The position numbers and the translations under genes are program-made. The notes under the pieces were generated by a model. It saw nothing but the letters and a program-made list of their open reading frames with translations, had not been told where the DNA came from and ran no database searches. Positions 42,749 to 51,565 of a DNA stretch of 64,000 bases are shown piece after piece. Each line of letters starts with the position of its first letter. Within the stretch, counting starts at the first letter, position 1. Source of the stretch: JASHPR01 sp963808705 (GTDB lineage: Bacteria > Actinomycetota > Actinomycetes > Streptosporangiales > Streptosporangiaceae); assembly GCA_963808705.1 (NCBI GenBank), contig CAWEHB010000010.1:1-64000 (forward strand). Direction: 5' to 3'.

Positions 42749-43609
42749 TTACGGGCGCTCGACGGGGGTGCCGGGTGCGCGGCCCCACTCGGCCCATGAC
42801 CCGTCATAGACCCGGACCCGGTCGCGCCCGAGCAGGTGGGTGAGCACGAACCAGGCGGTGGCCGCGCGCCCCCCGATGGTGCAGTAGGTGATCAGCTCAC
42901 CGCCGCCGTCCAGGACGGCCGGTGAGAAGACGCCGCGCAACTCCGCGGCGGAGCGGAACGACCCATCGGCGTTGTAGAGGCCGTCGATGGGCTGGTGGAC
43001 AGCCGACGGCACGTGACCGGCGCGGCCGCCTGGCTCCATGCCGCCGGAGGGCCAGAAGCACTCCCCCCGGTACTCGGCCGCTGAGCGCACGTCCACCAGG
43101 GTCGTGCCCGGCCGGCCGATGGCGTCGTGCACCGCCGCCCGGTCCGCCCGGATGCGACGGTCCTGGCCGCCCAGGCGGTAGCGGGCGGCAGGCGGTTCGC
43201 TCGCGGCGGTGCTCCACGGGTGGCCTCCGGCCCGCCAGGTGTCACGGGAGCAGTCCAGAATGCGGACATCGGGATGCCCGTAGAGCTTCATCAGCCACAA
43301 GCCCAGGGCGGGCGCGTACCCGTAGAACACCACCGTCGAGTCCGGGCCGATCCCCGAGCGCGCCACGAGCCGCTCCACCGCGGCGGTGCCCACGGTGCGG
43401 TAGCCGGCATCCTTCAAGTCGGCGTAGATGTTCCACAGCACGGCACCGTCGATGTGCCAGTCGTCGTAGGCGGCCGGGCTGACGTCGACTTCGACCACGC
43501 GGAGATCGGCGTCGTTGAGGTGCCCGGCCAGCCAGCCCGGGTCGACCAGCACCCCATCGCCGAGACCTGGCCCTGGCCTGGATGCAGCCTTCTGTGTTGC
43601 CGTCTTCAT
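42749..43609 (-). CDS. Thiosulfate/3-mercaptopyruvate-type sulfurtransferase
   Basis: 286 residues from ATG at 43609 preceded by GGGAGG. Two rhodanese domains are present: an N-terminal one with VDPGWLAGHLNDADLRVVEV and IDGAVLWNIYADLKD, and a C-terminal one with TTLVDVRSAAEYRGE and the catalytic Cys in ELITYCTIGGRAATAWF. The CTIGGR loop fits thiosulfate sulfurtransferases. It is distinct from the enzyme at 27559. Proximity to a nitrilase hints at nitrile or cyanide handling (inference). Confidence 0.92.
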   Translation of the reverse strand: MKTATQKAASRPGPGLGDGVLVDPGWLAGHLNDADLRVVEVDVSPAAYDDWHIDGAVLWNIYADLKDAGYRTVGTAAVERLVARSGIGPDSTVVFYGYAPALGLWLMKLYGHPDVRILDCSRDTWRAGGHPWSTAASEPPAARYRLGGQDRRIRADRAAVHDAIGRPGTTLVDVRSAAEYRGECFWPSGGMEPGGRAGHVPSAVHQPIDGLYNADGSFRSAAELRGVFSPAVLDGGGELITYCTIGGRAATAWFVLTHLLGRDRVRVYDGSWAEWGRAPGTPVERP

Positions 43610-44305
43610 CTGAACCTCCCGCACTCCGGATGTCTTCGGGGACAGTTCTACGACGGCGCCATTGCTACAACGTTGGCGAAACCTTGGCGTACGGGGCCGG
43701 ACCGGAGCCTGCCCACCGCCGTGTCGCTGAGCATGACCGCACTGCCGGACCGATTTGTCCGCGCCAGGCCGCTGGCGCACCTGCGCGTATCACCTCGCGG
43801 CTGTTATGCGCCTGATGACCCAAGACAAGCCGACGCAAGGGCAGAACCGGACGATCTGCGCGTGGCGACCGACGCGTACAGCACAATCCCCAACCGCACC
43901 GAGTCGGCGTGGCGTGCCCGATCACCGGCCGGGCTGGCCACGCTCCCCCCGTGGGGCGTCGGCACCCTTCAGGTAGTGACGCAAGTTAATAGGGCTTTAC
44001 TTCGAATGTCGGGAACTCCACTCCCCGACGCCGTTCACGAGTCTCCGCGTCGGTCTACACCTCACTCGGGCGCTGCTCACCTGCGACACCGCGTGGGTGG
44101 CCGGGCAGTGAGCAGTCTGCTTAGCCAGGGCCAGCCGAAGGCCCTTGCGGCGGGCGCTATATCCGCCGTTAGGAGCGGCTTTTCCGAGCGGGAAGCCCTG
44201 GGCCCGGACGGAACCGAACAGGGGTTACTGCGTGGTCGAGGGGTCCTCGCATGATCTTTGCCGGTTCGGCGGGCTGGTCGTCTGCTGATCTTTAGACTTG
44301 CGGTT
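43610..44305. other. Intergenic region containing repeat C
   Basis: No protein gene is supported. The part from about 43890 to 44015, read on the minus strand, aligns with copy B at 47214 onward for more than 120 bases (both contain GCGTGGCCAGCCCGGCCGG). The part from 44016 to about 44175 aligns with the right flank of copy E. The remainder (43610-43880) shows nothing recognisable. Confidence 0.65.
43984..44015 (-). repeat. Dispersed terminal repeat, copy C
   Basis: On the minus strand it begins TTCCCGACATTCGAAG and continues TAAAGCCCTATTAACTTGC. It matches copy B exactly over this stretch and shares a longer tail with it. Confidence 0.82.
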
Positions 44306-45852
44306 GTGGGGGAGACGGTCGGCGTGGCGGGCGTGGTCGCGGCGCTGTCGGTGGTGAGCGACCTGGCTCGCGGGCATCCGCCGGGCGAGGCGATGCGCGC
44401 GTGCCTGCTGGCGACGGAGCTGGCCAGGCGGGCGGGACTCGATGAGCGTCGTCAGGGCGAGGTCTATTACGGCACGTTGATGCGGTTCGCCGGCTGCGCC
44501 GCGACGTCGCACGAGATCGCCGCGGTGTTCGGCGGCGATGACATCGTGGTCCGCGCCCGTGGTGACCTGATCGACCCGGCCGAGCCGGGTGAGGCGCTGG
44601 AGTTCCTGGCGGGCCTGGGCGTTGACGCCGCGCGGTTGCGGGCGCTGGGCGGCCCGGCGGGCGTCGGGAGGCTGAAGGCGGAGGGGGCGCGGGCGGACTG
44701 CGAGGTCGGCGCGGATCTGACGGCTCGGCTGGGGCTGCCGGACGCGGTCCGGCGGGCTGTCCTGGACAGCTTCGAGCGTTTCGACGGCCACGGCGTCCCG
44801 GCGGGCCGGGCTGGCGCGGAGGTCGCCGAGGCGTCGCGGTTCGCGGCCGTCGGCTACGCGGCGGTGATGTTCGACGCGGTCGGCGGCGGCGATGTCGCGG
44901 CCCGGACCGTGGCCCGCTGGTCGGGACGCGCGCTGGATCCGGAGATCGCCGCGGTGTTCGCGGACGCGCCGGGCGAGCTGCTGGCGGTCTCCAGCCCGGA
45001 AGACCTGTGGTCGGCCGTGGCCGACGCCGAGCCCGGGCCGCGGCGCACGTTCCGCGACGAGGCGGCCTTGGACGAGGCCCTGGCCGGGTTCGGGGACGCC
45101 GCCGACCTGAAGAGCCCGTGGTTCACCGGCCACTCGCGCGGGGTCGCCGCGCTGGCGCGCGCGGCGGCCGGGCTGGCCTCGCCCGCCGACGCGACGGCCG
45201 CCTACCGGGCCGGGCTGCTGCACGACCTGGGCCGGGTCGCGGTGCCGGCCGGGGTCTGGGAGCGGCCGGGGCCGCTGCGGGCCGAGGAATGGGAACAGGT
45301 GCGCCTGCACCCGTACCACACCGGCCGGATCCTGGCCCGGTCCGCGGTGCTCGCCCCGCTGGGATTGATCGCGTGCCGCCACCACGAGCGGGTGAACGGG
45401 TCCGGGTACCCGGCCGGTATCGGCGGCGCCGAGCTGGACACGGCCGCCTGCCTGCTCGCCGCGGCCGACGTGTTCCAGGCGCTCGGCGAGGCGCGGCCGC
45501 ACCGGCCCGCCCTGGAGCCTGCCGAGGCGGCGCGGGTCCTGGCGGGCCTTCCGCTGGACCGTGCCGCGGTCCGCGCCGTGCTCGACGCCGCGGGGGCGTC
45601 ATCGGCCGTCCTGCCGTCGCTGCCGGCCGGCCTGACCGAGCGCGAGCTGGACGTCCTGCGCCTGCTCGCGGCGGGCCGCACCAAGCCCCAGATCGCCGCC
45701 GACCTGGTGATCTCGCCGTCAACGGTGCACACGCACACGGTGCACATCTACGCCAAGTGCGGCGTCTCGACCGGGCTGGCCTGGCGATGTTCGCGATGCG
45801 GCACGGCCTGGCGGCCAGGACCGGCCCGGCCGCCGCGGCCAAGATCGACTGA
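44306..45852 (+). CDS. HD-GYP phosphohydrolase fused to LuxR helix-turn-helix, 3' frameshift
   Basis: About 515 residues from GTG at 44306. An N-terminal helical HD-like region precedes the HD-GYP domain: LLHDLGRVAVPAGVWERPG, HPYHTGRIL and CRHHERVNGSGYPAGIGG. A LuxR domain follows (LTERELDVLRLLAAGRTKPQ, IAADLVISPSTVHTHTVHIY). The usual C-terminus (AGLAMFAMRHGLAAR) lies in another frame after about 45770, so one indel separates it. HD-GYP domains hydrolyse cyclic dinucleotides, and fusion to LuxR suggests nucleotide-dependent gene control. The unshifted frame runs on into the next gene. Confidence 0.82.
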
Positions 45853-45931
45853 ACAGTCGATAGCTGCGGGCGGTGCCCGCTGCTTACGGTCCTGGCAGGC
45901 AATCACCAGCGATTCAGCCAAGGAGCCGTCC

Positions 45932-46356
45932 ATGACCGCCAGCACGGAACCGCCAGCACCGCCACCATCACCGACGTCGATGTCGTCCGCGCCGTCTTCG
46001 GAGCGTTCGCCAGCGGCGACCTCGCCGCGCTCAGCGACCTGCTCCACGCCGACGCGACCTGGCACCACCACAACGACGACCGCCTCGGCGGCATCCACCG
46101 CGGCGCCGATGCGATCATCGCCTACCTGACCGAGTCGGCGCTGCTCACCGCCGGCACGCTGCACGCCGAGCCGCAGTCGGTCATGGCCGACGGCGAGGGC
46201 CACGTCGCCGTGCTCGTGCGGCTCAGCGCCAGCCGCCCCGACGGGCGCGCGATGGACGGGCCGCAGGTCGTGCTCGTGACCGTGGAGGGCGGCCGCGTGC
46301 GCGCTATCGAGCAGTTCGTCGGCGACCCGGCGGCCGTGGCCGCGTTCTGGGCCTGA
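45932..46356 (+). pseudogene. SnoaL-like protein, frameshifted near its start
   Basis: A good AAGGAG site precedes ATG at 45932, but that frame gives low-complexity MTASTEPPAPPPSP. From about 45950 the sense frame is another one (TDVDVVRAVFGAFASGDLAA, LLHADATWHHHNDDRLGGIH ... VTVEGGRVRAIEQFVGDPAA). The total length is not a multiple of three. It is a SnoaL/NTF2-like protein of about 141 residues, with one indel or sequencing error at its start. Confidence 0.78.
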
Positions 46357-46387
46357 TCCGGCCCCGGGAACGGAGAGGAGCAAGATC

Positions 46388-46795
46388 ATGAGCGCCGAGC
46401 AGAACATCGAGACGGCCAGGCAGATGTACGAGGCGTTCGGCCGCGGTGATGTCCAGGCCATCCTGGACCGGGTCACCGACGACGTCGACTGGTCCACCGA
46501 CGCGGCCATCCCGTCCGCGCCGTGGTACGGCCCCAGGCACGGCAAGGACGGGGTGGCCAGCTTCTTCGAGGCCATCGGCACGACCGGGCCGGTCACCGAG
46601 TTCACCCCGCTGGCCTACGCCAGCAACGATGAGGGGGACGTGATGGTGTTCATCCGCTACGCGTTCACGGTCACCGCGACCGGCAAGCACGTCGAGATGA
46701 ACATGCACCACTACTGGAAGTTCCGCGACGGGAAGGTGTGCTACGTCCGCAGTTCCGAGGACACCGCGCAGGTCGCCGCGGCCCTGACACCCTGA
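46388..46795 (+). CDS. SnoaL-like domain protein
   Basis: 135 residues from ATG at 46388 after a GGAGAGGAG site: IETARQMYEAFGRGDVQAIL, DDVDWSTDAAIPSAPWYGPR, GVASFFEAIG and HHYWKFRDGKVCYVRSSEDT. It is an NTF2-like fold of the SnoaL_2 type. It follows a related frameshifted gene by 31 bases, so the two may be an old tandem pair. The role is unknown. Confidence 0.9.
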   Translation: MSAEQNIETARQMYEAFGRGDVQAILDRVTDDVDWSTDAAIPSAPWYGPRHGKDGVASFFEAIGTTGPVTEFTPLAYASNDEGDVMVFIRYAFTVTATGKHVEMNMHHYWKFRDGKVCYVRSSEDTAQVAAALTP

Positions 46796-47044
46796 CCCGG
46801 GTCCAGACGCCCGGGCCACGTCCTGGACCCCTCTTAAAGCCATCGGCTGGGCCTCCACCCCGCGAGGAGAGCCCAGCCCGCGGGCCAGCAAACCAGAACG
46901 ACCCATCACAGGGCCACGATGCATCTGACGCACTCCAACAATCCCGCTCGGGCCGGGATTGTCAGGGATGGGGGTAGCAAACGACTCAGAACTGACGGTT
47001 CTGTGCGACACAGCCAAAGCGAATTCGTCATCAACAAGCAACGC

Positions 47045-47213
47045 CTATTCGGCGATCTGTTCGTATTTGCAGCTGAGGGCATGTGCGACATGGTCACGGT
47101 CAGTGGCGTACATACCCAAGCAGAGGCGGAACGGCATGTAGTCGGTGAGGGTCGCCATTAAAGGGGAACTGAGACTAGTGAGCATGATGTTGATAAGGAG
47201 CACCTGTGTGGTC
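47045..47213 (-). pseudogene. P-loop ATPase fragment next to repeat B
   Basis: From the repeat boundary the minus strand reads GKTTQVLLINIMLTSLSSPL then MATLTDYMPFRLCLGMYATD and RDHVAHALSCKYEQIAE before a TAG. GKTT is the end of a Walker A motif, and the MPFRLCLGMYATDRDHV part resembles the C-terminal region of FtsK/conjugation ATPases, so internal sequence is probably deleted. Only a remnant exists. Confidence 0.45.
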
Positions 47214-47246
47214 TTCCCGACATTCGAAGTAAAGCCCTATTAACTT
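47214..47246 (+). repeat. Dispersed terminal repeat, copy B
   Basis: It begins TTCCCGACATTCGAAG and ends CTATTAACTTG. It abuts the GKTT codons of an ATPase remnant on its left, as copy A does. Similarity to the inner side of copy C continues rightwards to about 47330. The bases from 47247 to 47386 hold no gene. Confidence 0.82.
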
Positions 47247-47386
47247 GCGTCACTACCTGACGGGTGCCGACGGCCCCACGGCGGGAGCGTGGCCAGCCCG
47301 GCCGGTGATCGGGCGCGCCTAACGCCGACTCTGTACTATCTGTGGCTGGAGATTTGCGTGGTGGTTGAGCAGCTCAGAACAAGCGG

Positions 47387-50118
47387 TTACGTGCTGGGCG
47401 GGGTTCCTTCGAGGGCGAGGTCGATGGCCTGGTCGAAGCTGAGCGTCATGCCGCGGGCGTAGGCCCGCTGGACCTGCTCATCGCCCAGGGCCGCACCTGC
47501 CTGGTCGAGGCTTTCCTGGCGGTAGCGCGCGTCGGAGGTGTCCCACGGAACTCCGGTCTGGTCGAGCAGGGCCTGCGCGGCGCCGTGCAGCATAGCTGCC
47601 CGGTGCCAGTCACCCAGATCGCCGGCCAGGAAGGCCAGCTCCCCCATGGCGTCGGCCATGCTTTTCTTGTCGCCGACCCGTCGGCCGAACCGCAGGGCTT
47701 CCTGGAGTGCGGATCGCGCATCGTCGAGGTCGTGTTCGGCCCGCAGGATTATGCCCAGGTTGACTGACTGGAGGGGGTGCGAAGTTCCGATTGCCTCCGC
47801 GCCCCGTATCGCGGCTTCCAGATGGGCCCTGGCACCGGGGATGTCCCCCATCTCCAGGGCAGCCACGCCGGCATTGTTGTGAAGGGATTGCTCGGCAACA
47901 AGGTCGCCGGAACGCTCGGTACAGGCGAAGGCTTCGGCGTACAGCGGCCCGGACGCGGCCGCGCCGACGGCTGCGGCGTGCACGCCCAGGCTCCGGCCCA
48001 GCAGCACGTCGTCGCCAAGCTGCCGGGCCCGCTGGACCGCCTCGGCCCCCAGCAGCCGCGCTCGCTCCGGCTGGCCGGCGAAGTGAAGCGCGAGGCCCAG
48101 TATTCCGCGAGACAGGACGAGCAGCCGGTCGTCGCCGAGCCTGCCGGCGACCTCGTCCGCCTTCTCGGCGAGCTGGAGGCTTGCAGGCATGTCCGTGAAT
48201 AGGGTAGCGGACGCGGCGGCGGCCAGCGCTTCTGCGAACAGCGCGGGGTCCGTAGCGGCTTCAGGTCGGCTGAGCGCCGACACGAGCAGCCCGGCCCCTT
48301 CCTCGTTTCGGGAGCGCGCTTCCCAGTACCGCCACAGCGCGACGCCGAACCGCAGGACGCGTGCGGTCCCGTCCGGTTCGCCGGCGGCGTGCTCGGCGGC
48401 ACGGCGCAAGTTCGCCTGGTCGGCCTCTAGCCGGTCGAACCAGCTGCCCTGCTGCCGGTCGGCCAGGTGGGGGGCGGCGGCCTCGGCGACGGCCAGGTAG
48501 TGCGCGCAGTGCGCCGCGCGGGCCGCGGCGGCCTGCTGGCCGCCGGCGTCGGCCAGCTGATCGGCAGCAAACAGCCGGATGGTCTCCAGCAGCCGGTACC
48601 GCAGCCCGGTGCCGTCCGGCTCGGCCACGACCAGGCTCTTGTCCACCAGCGAGCCCAGCAACCCGGCGACCTCCAGCGCGTCGATGGCCCCGGACCCGCC
48701 CACGGCCTCGGCCGCGGCCAGGTCGAAGCTGGCGGCGAACACCGACAGCCGCTCCAGCAGGGCCTGTTCGGCGGCGGTCAGCAGCGAGTAGGACCAGGCC
48801 ACGGTGGCCCGCAGGGCCTGCTGGCGTTCCAGCGCGGTGCGGCTGCCCCCGGTCAGCAGCCGGAACCGCTGATCGAGCCGGCCGGCCAGGTCAGCCAGCG
48901 ACATCGACCGCAGCCGCGCGGCGGCCAGTTCGATGGCCAGCGGCATCCCGTCCAGCGCCGGCACACCGACACCACCAGCGGAATGGTGTCCGCGTCCAGC
49001 GCGAGGCTGACACCCTGTTCCCGGGCCCGGGCGGCGAACAGCGCGACCGCGTCACACACCGCCGCCGCAGCACCGGACTCGCCGGGGGCGGGCAGCGACA
49101 GCGACGGCACCCGGTAGATCGTCTCCCCCCCGATGCCCAGCGGCTCGCGGCTGGTCGCGAGCAAGTGCACCTTCGGGCACCGCTGCAAGATCGTCTCGGC
49201 CGGTTTGGCGCACGCCCCGATCAGGTGCTCGCAGTTGTCCAGCACGATCAGCATGTCCTGCGGTCCCAGCGCGTCGGCCAGGGCGTCCAGCGCGGGCCAG
49301 CCCCGGCTGCGCGGGGATCCGCAGCGCGGCGGCGATGGCCGCCGCGACCGCGTCCGGGTCGGTGACCGTGGCCAGCTCGGCCAGCCACACCCCGTCCCCG
49401 GATCCGTCCAGCAGCTCGGCGACCACCTGCAGGCCTCGCCGGGTCTTGCCCGCGCCGCCAGCCCCGGTCAAGGTCACCAGCCGCGAGGAATTCAGCAGGA
49501 TGCGGACTTCGGCGATCTCGCGGTCCCGGCCGATGAACGGGGCCAGCTGGGCCGGCAGATTGTTGGGCAGCACCGGGCTACCCAGCGACCGCAACGGCGC
49601 GAACTGCGCCTGCAGGCCCGCCCCGCACAACTGGAAGATCTGTTCCCGCAGGCCCAGGTCCTTCAGCCGGTGCCAGCCCAGATCCCGCAGCCCGGTCCCC
49701 GGCGGCAGCGCGCCGTCGGCCAGCGCCGCCGCCGTCTCGACACCAGCACCTGGCCGCCATGCGCGATAGCCGCGATCCGGGCCGCCCGGTGCACATCCAA
49801 TCCCACCAGCCCGGTAGCCGTCTGCTGCGCCTCGCCCGCGTGCATGCCCATCCGCACCCGGACCTGCTCGCCGCCTGGCCACCTGTGCGATCCCAGTGCC
49901 TGCTGCATTTCCAGGGCCGCCGCCACGCACGCCCGCGCCGAGGAGAACACCGCGAAAAACCCGTCCCCGGCGGTATCCATCTCCCGGCCCCCATGCCCGG
50001 CCAGCGCCGACCGGATCAGTCCATGATGATCGGCCAGAACCCGGGCGTAGACGTCCTCGCCCACCCGCTGCAACAGCGCTGTGGACCCCTCAATATCGGT
50101 GAACAGGAACGCGAACAT
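47387..50118 (-). pseudogene. Adenylate cyclase / NB-ARC / TPR regulator with three frameshifts
   Basis: Four frame pieces add up to one protein of about 910 residues. The N-terminal class III cyclase domain (MFAFLFTDIEGSTALLQRVG, REMDTAGDGFFAVF, VRMGMHAGEAQ) is followed by an NB-ARC ATPase (FIGRDREIAEVRILL, LVTLTGAGGAGKTR, MLIVLDNCEHLIGAC, LLATSREPLGIGGE), a winged helix and C-terminal TPR-like repeats (LHNNAGVAALEMGDIPGARA). Frame changes occur near 49740, 49315 and 48962, each explicable by one indel. Such proteins are signal-responsive STAND regulators. As read, the gene is inactive. Confidence 0.83.
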
Positions 50119-50306
50119 CCCCACCGCCACAGCGTAAAGCCCACGCCCGGCCGCGACAGCAGTCAGCCCAGCGCAACCCCAGGCCACGGCCAAGGCACAC
50201 CGCGCCGCAGGGCAGAAAGCGAGCCGCCGAACATTCTGAATTTTGCGGTGTCGCGTCGTGCGCTATGGCACCCGCCTCGGGCAGGCTATCGAGACCGGCC
50301 GCCGAG

Positions 50307-50519
50307 TTACCGCGCCGGGTATGTCCAGTGCCCCCACCGCCTGCGCCCGGCCACCATCGCGACCGGGATGATGAGCACGCCGTTCTTCTCGTACGCCGCG
50401 CCGAACGCGCGGCGTACCGAGAGATTGTCCGATGCCTTGTCCAAAGGTTCCCTCGGCTTGCTGCGGATCACACCTCTCATGGCGGCGGCTTCCCGACCGA
50501 GCTGGTCCATCCAGCTCAT
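50307..50519 (-). pseudogene. GerW/YtfJ-like protein remnant
   Basis: A 70-residue frame contains DNLSVRRAFGAAYEKNGVLI and IPVAMVAG, which resembles the GerW (YtfJ) sporulation-protein family core. After VAG the usual Gly-rich stretch is found in another frame (AGGGGGTG), so a frameshift near 50335 is likely. The family assignment rests on this short motif. Confidence 0.5.
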
Positions 50520-50636
50520 AACCCGGAGACTTGCAGGGCGCGTTTGGCTCGCTGCTCACCCTTCGAGAGAGAATGGCTACGGCTCCCGCTGTCAGCTACT
50601 TCGGAGATGCCGACCATCCAGGTAGGGAATGGGAAC

Positions 50637-50939
50637 CTAGGTCCCCAGAACGTCGTAAGCTTCCGAGGTCGCCTCAGCGTGTCGGTTGGCGGCCCTCTTG
50701 GCCAGGAGCGAGCGGTAAACGGCATCCACCTGGCTCGCCGGCGTACGGTTGACCCAGCGCCGCACGACGGCGCTCAGCGCGTTACTGCGCAGGCTATTGC
50801 CGATCTGGGCAACCTCGCACACCTTGCGGTTGACGGAGCCGAAGGAACGGCCAAGGTCTTCCGCCAGGTGCTCCTGATCCTTCACCAGCTTGGCGATCAT
50901 GACGACCTCGTCGGCGGTGTAGTCCAGGCCGCGCTTCAT
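50637..50939 (-). CDS. Hypothetical small helical protein
   Basis: 100 residues from ATG at 50939 (MKRGLDYTADEVVMIAKLVK), followed by DQEHLAEDLGRSFGSVNRKV. The order of helices (YTADEV ... LAEDLGRSFGSVNRKV) could form a Myb/SANT-like helix-turn-helix, but this is weak. No family was recognised. A pair of direct repeats lies just upstream of its start. Codon use is less GC-biased than in neighbouring genes, hinting at foreign origin. Confidence 0.6.
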   Translation of the reverse strand: MKRGLDYTADEVVMIAKLVKDQEHLAEDLGRSFGSVNRKVCEVAQIGNSLRSNALSAVVRRWVNRTPASQVDAVYRSLLAKRAANRHAEATSEAYDVLGT

Positions 50940-50952
50940 GACATCTCCTAGT

Positions 50953-50975
50953 GTCGTGCAGTATAGTCGTGCAGT
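50953..50975. promoter_or_regulatory. Direct repeat upstream of the small helical gene
   Basis: Two copies of GTCGTGCAGT start 13 bases apart, at 50953 and 50966, 14-36 bases upstream of the start codon at 50939. They could be an operator for the encoded protein itself. Confidence 0.5.
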
Positions 50976-50981
50976 CATGAT

Positions 50982-51565
50982 CACGTTACCAGCGGTTGGC
51001 TACCCGTCAAAACCGCTTACTGCGGTAAGTCGCCTTCCTGGACTAGTTCCCCGAGTGGCGGGCATTTGGGGCACGCTGCAGTGAGCCGATCAAGGAGGCA
51101 ATCGACCGGGGCGGCTATATGGCGACCAGCGAGGCGAAGGTCATCGACAACGCCCTCATGCGCTTCATGCAGCAGCACCAGCCTGCCATCCTCGACGACC
51201 CGCCCGAGGGCGAGACGAGAGGCATGGCCCCGACGACCCGCTCAACTGGTTCCACCGCCGCCAAACGCTCGCCGCGCTGGGCAGCCGTGCTCACCACGCT
51301 ATTCCTCGCCATCCCTCCGGCCTCCACGCCACCCGTCCAGGCGCGGGCTTGCCCAGCCCGCGCCGAGCTCGAGGCGGAACTGCTTGCCGTCGGGGCTCGC
51401 CCAGAGTCTTCGCCGCGTAGGCCTTGCCTAGGCGCTCTGCGAACTCCCACTCATCGCCACCGAGATCATGCCCCTTGGCCAGGGGCCGCCGGGAGCGTGA
51501 TGTATCAGAATGTCGCGGGGCTGCTCTGTTCTAGGAGAGCTTCGACTGGGACCAGTCCGCCGCCC
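50982..51565. other. Intergenic, no supported gene
   Basis: A plus-strand frame from 51119 begins MATSEAKVIDNALMRFMQQH and looks coding for about 40 residues, with a coding-like lead-in, but it then loses bias and has no convincing start or family. It may be a gene fragment. Nothing else was recognised. Confidence 0.45.
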
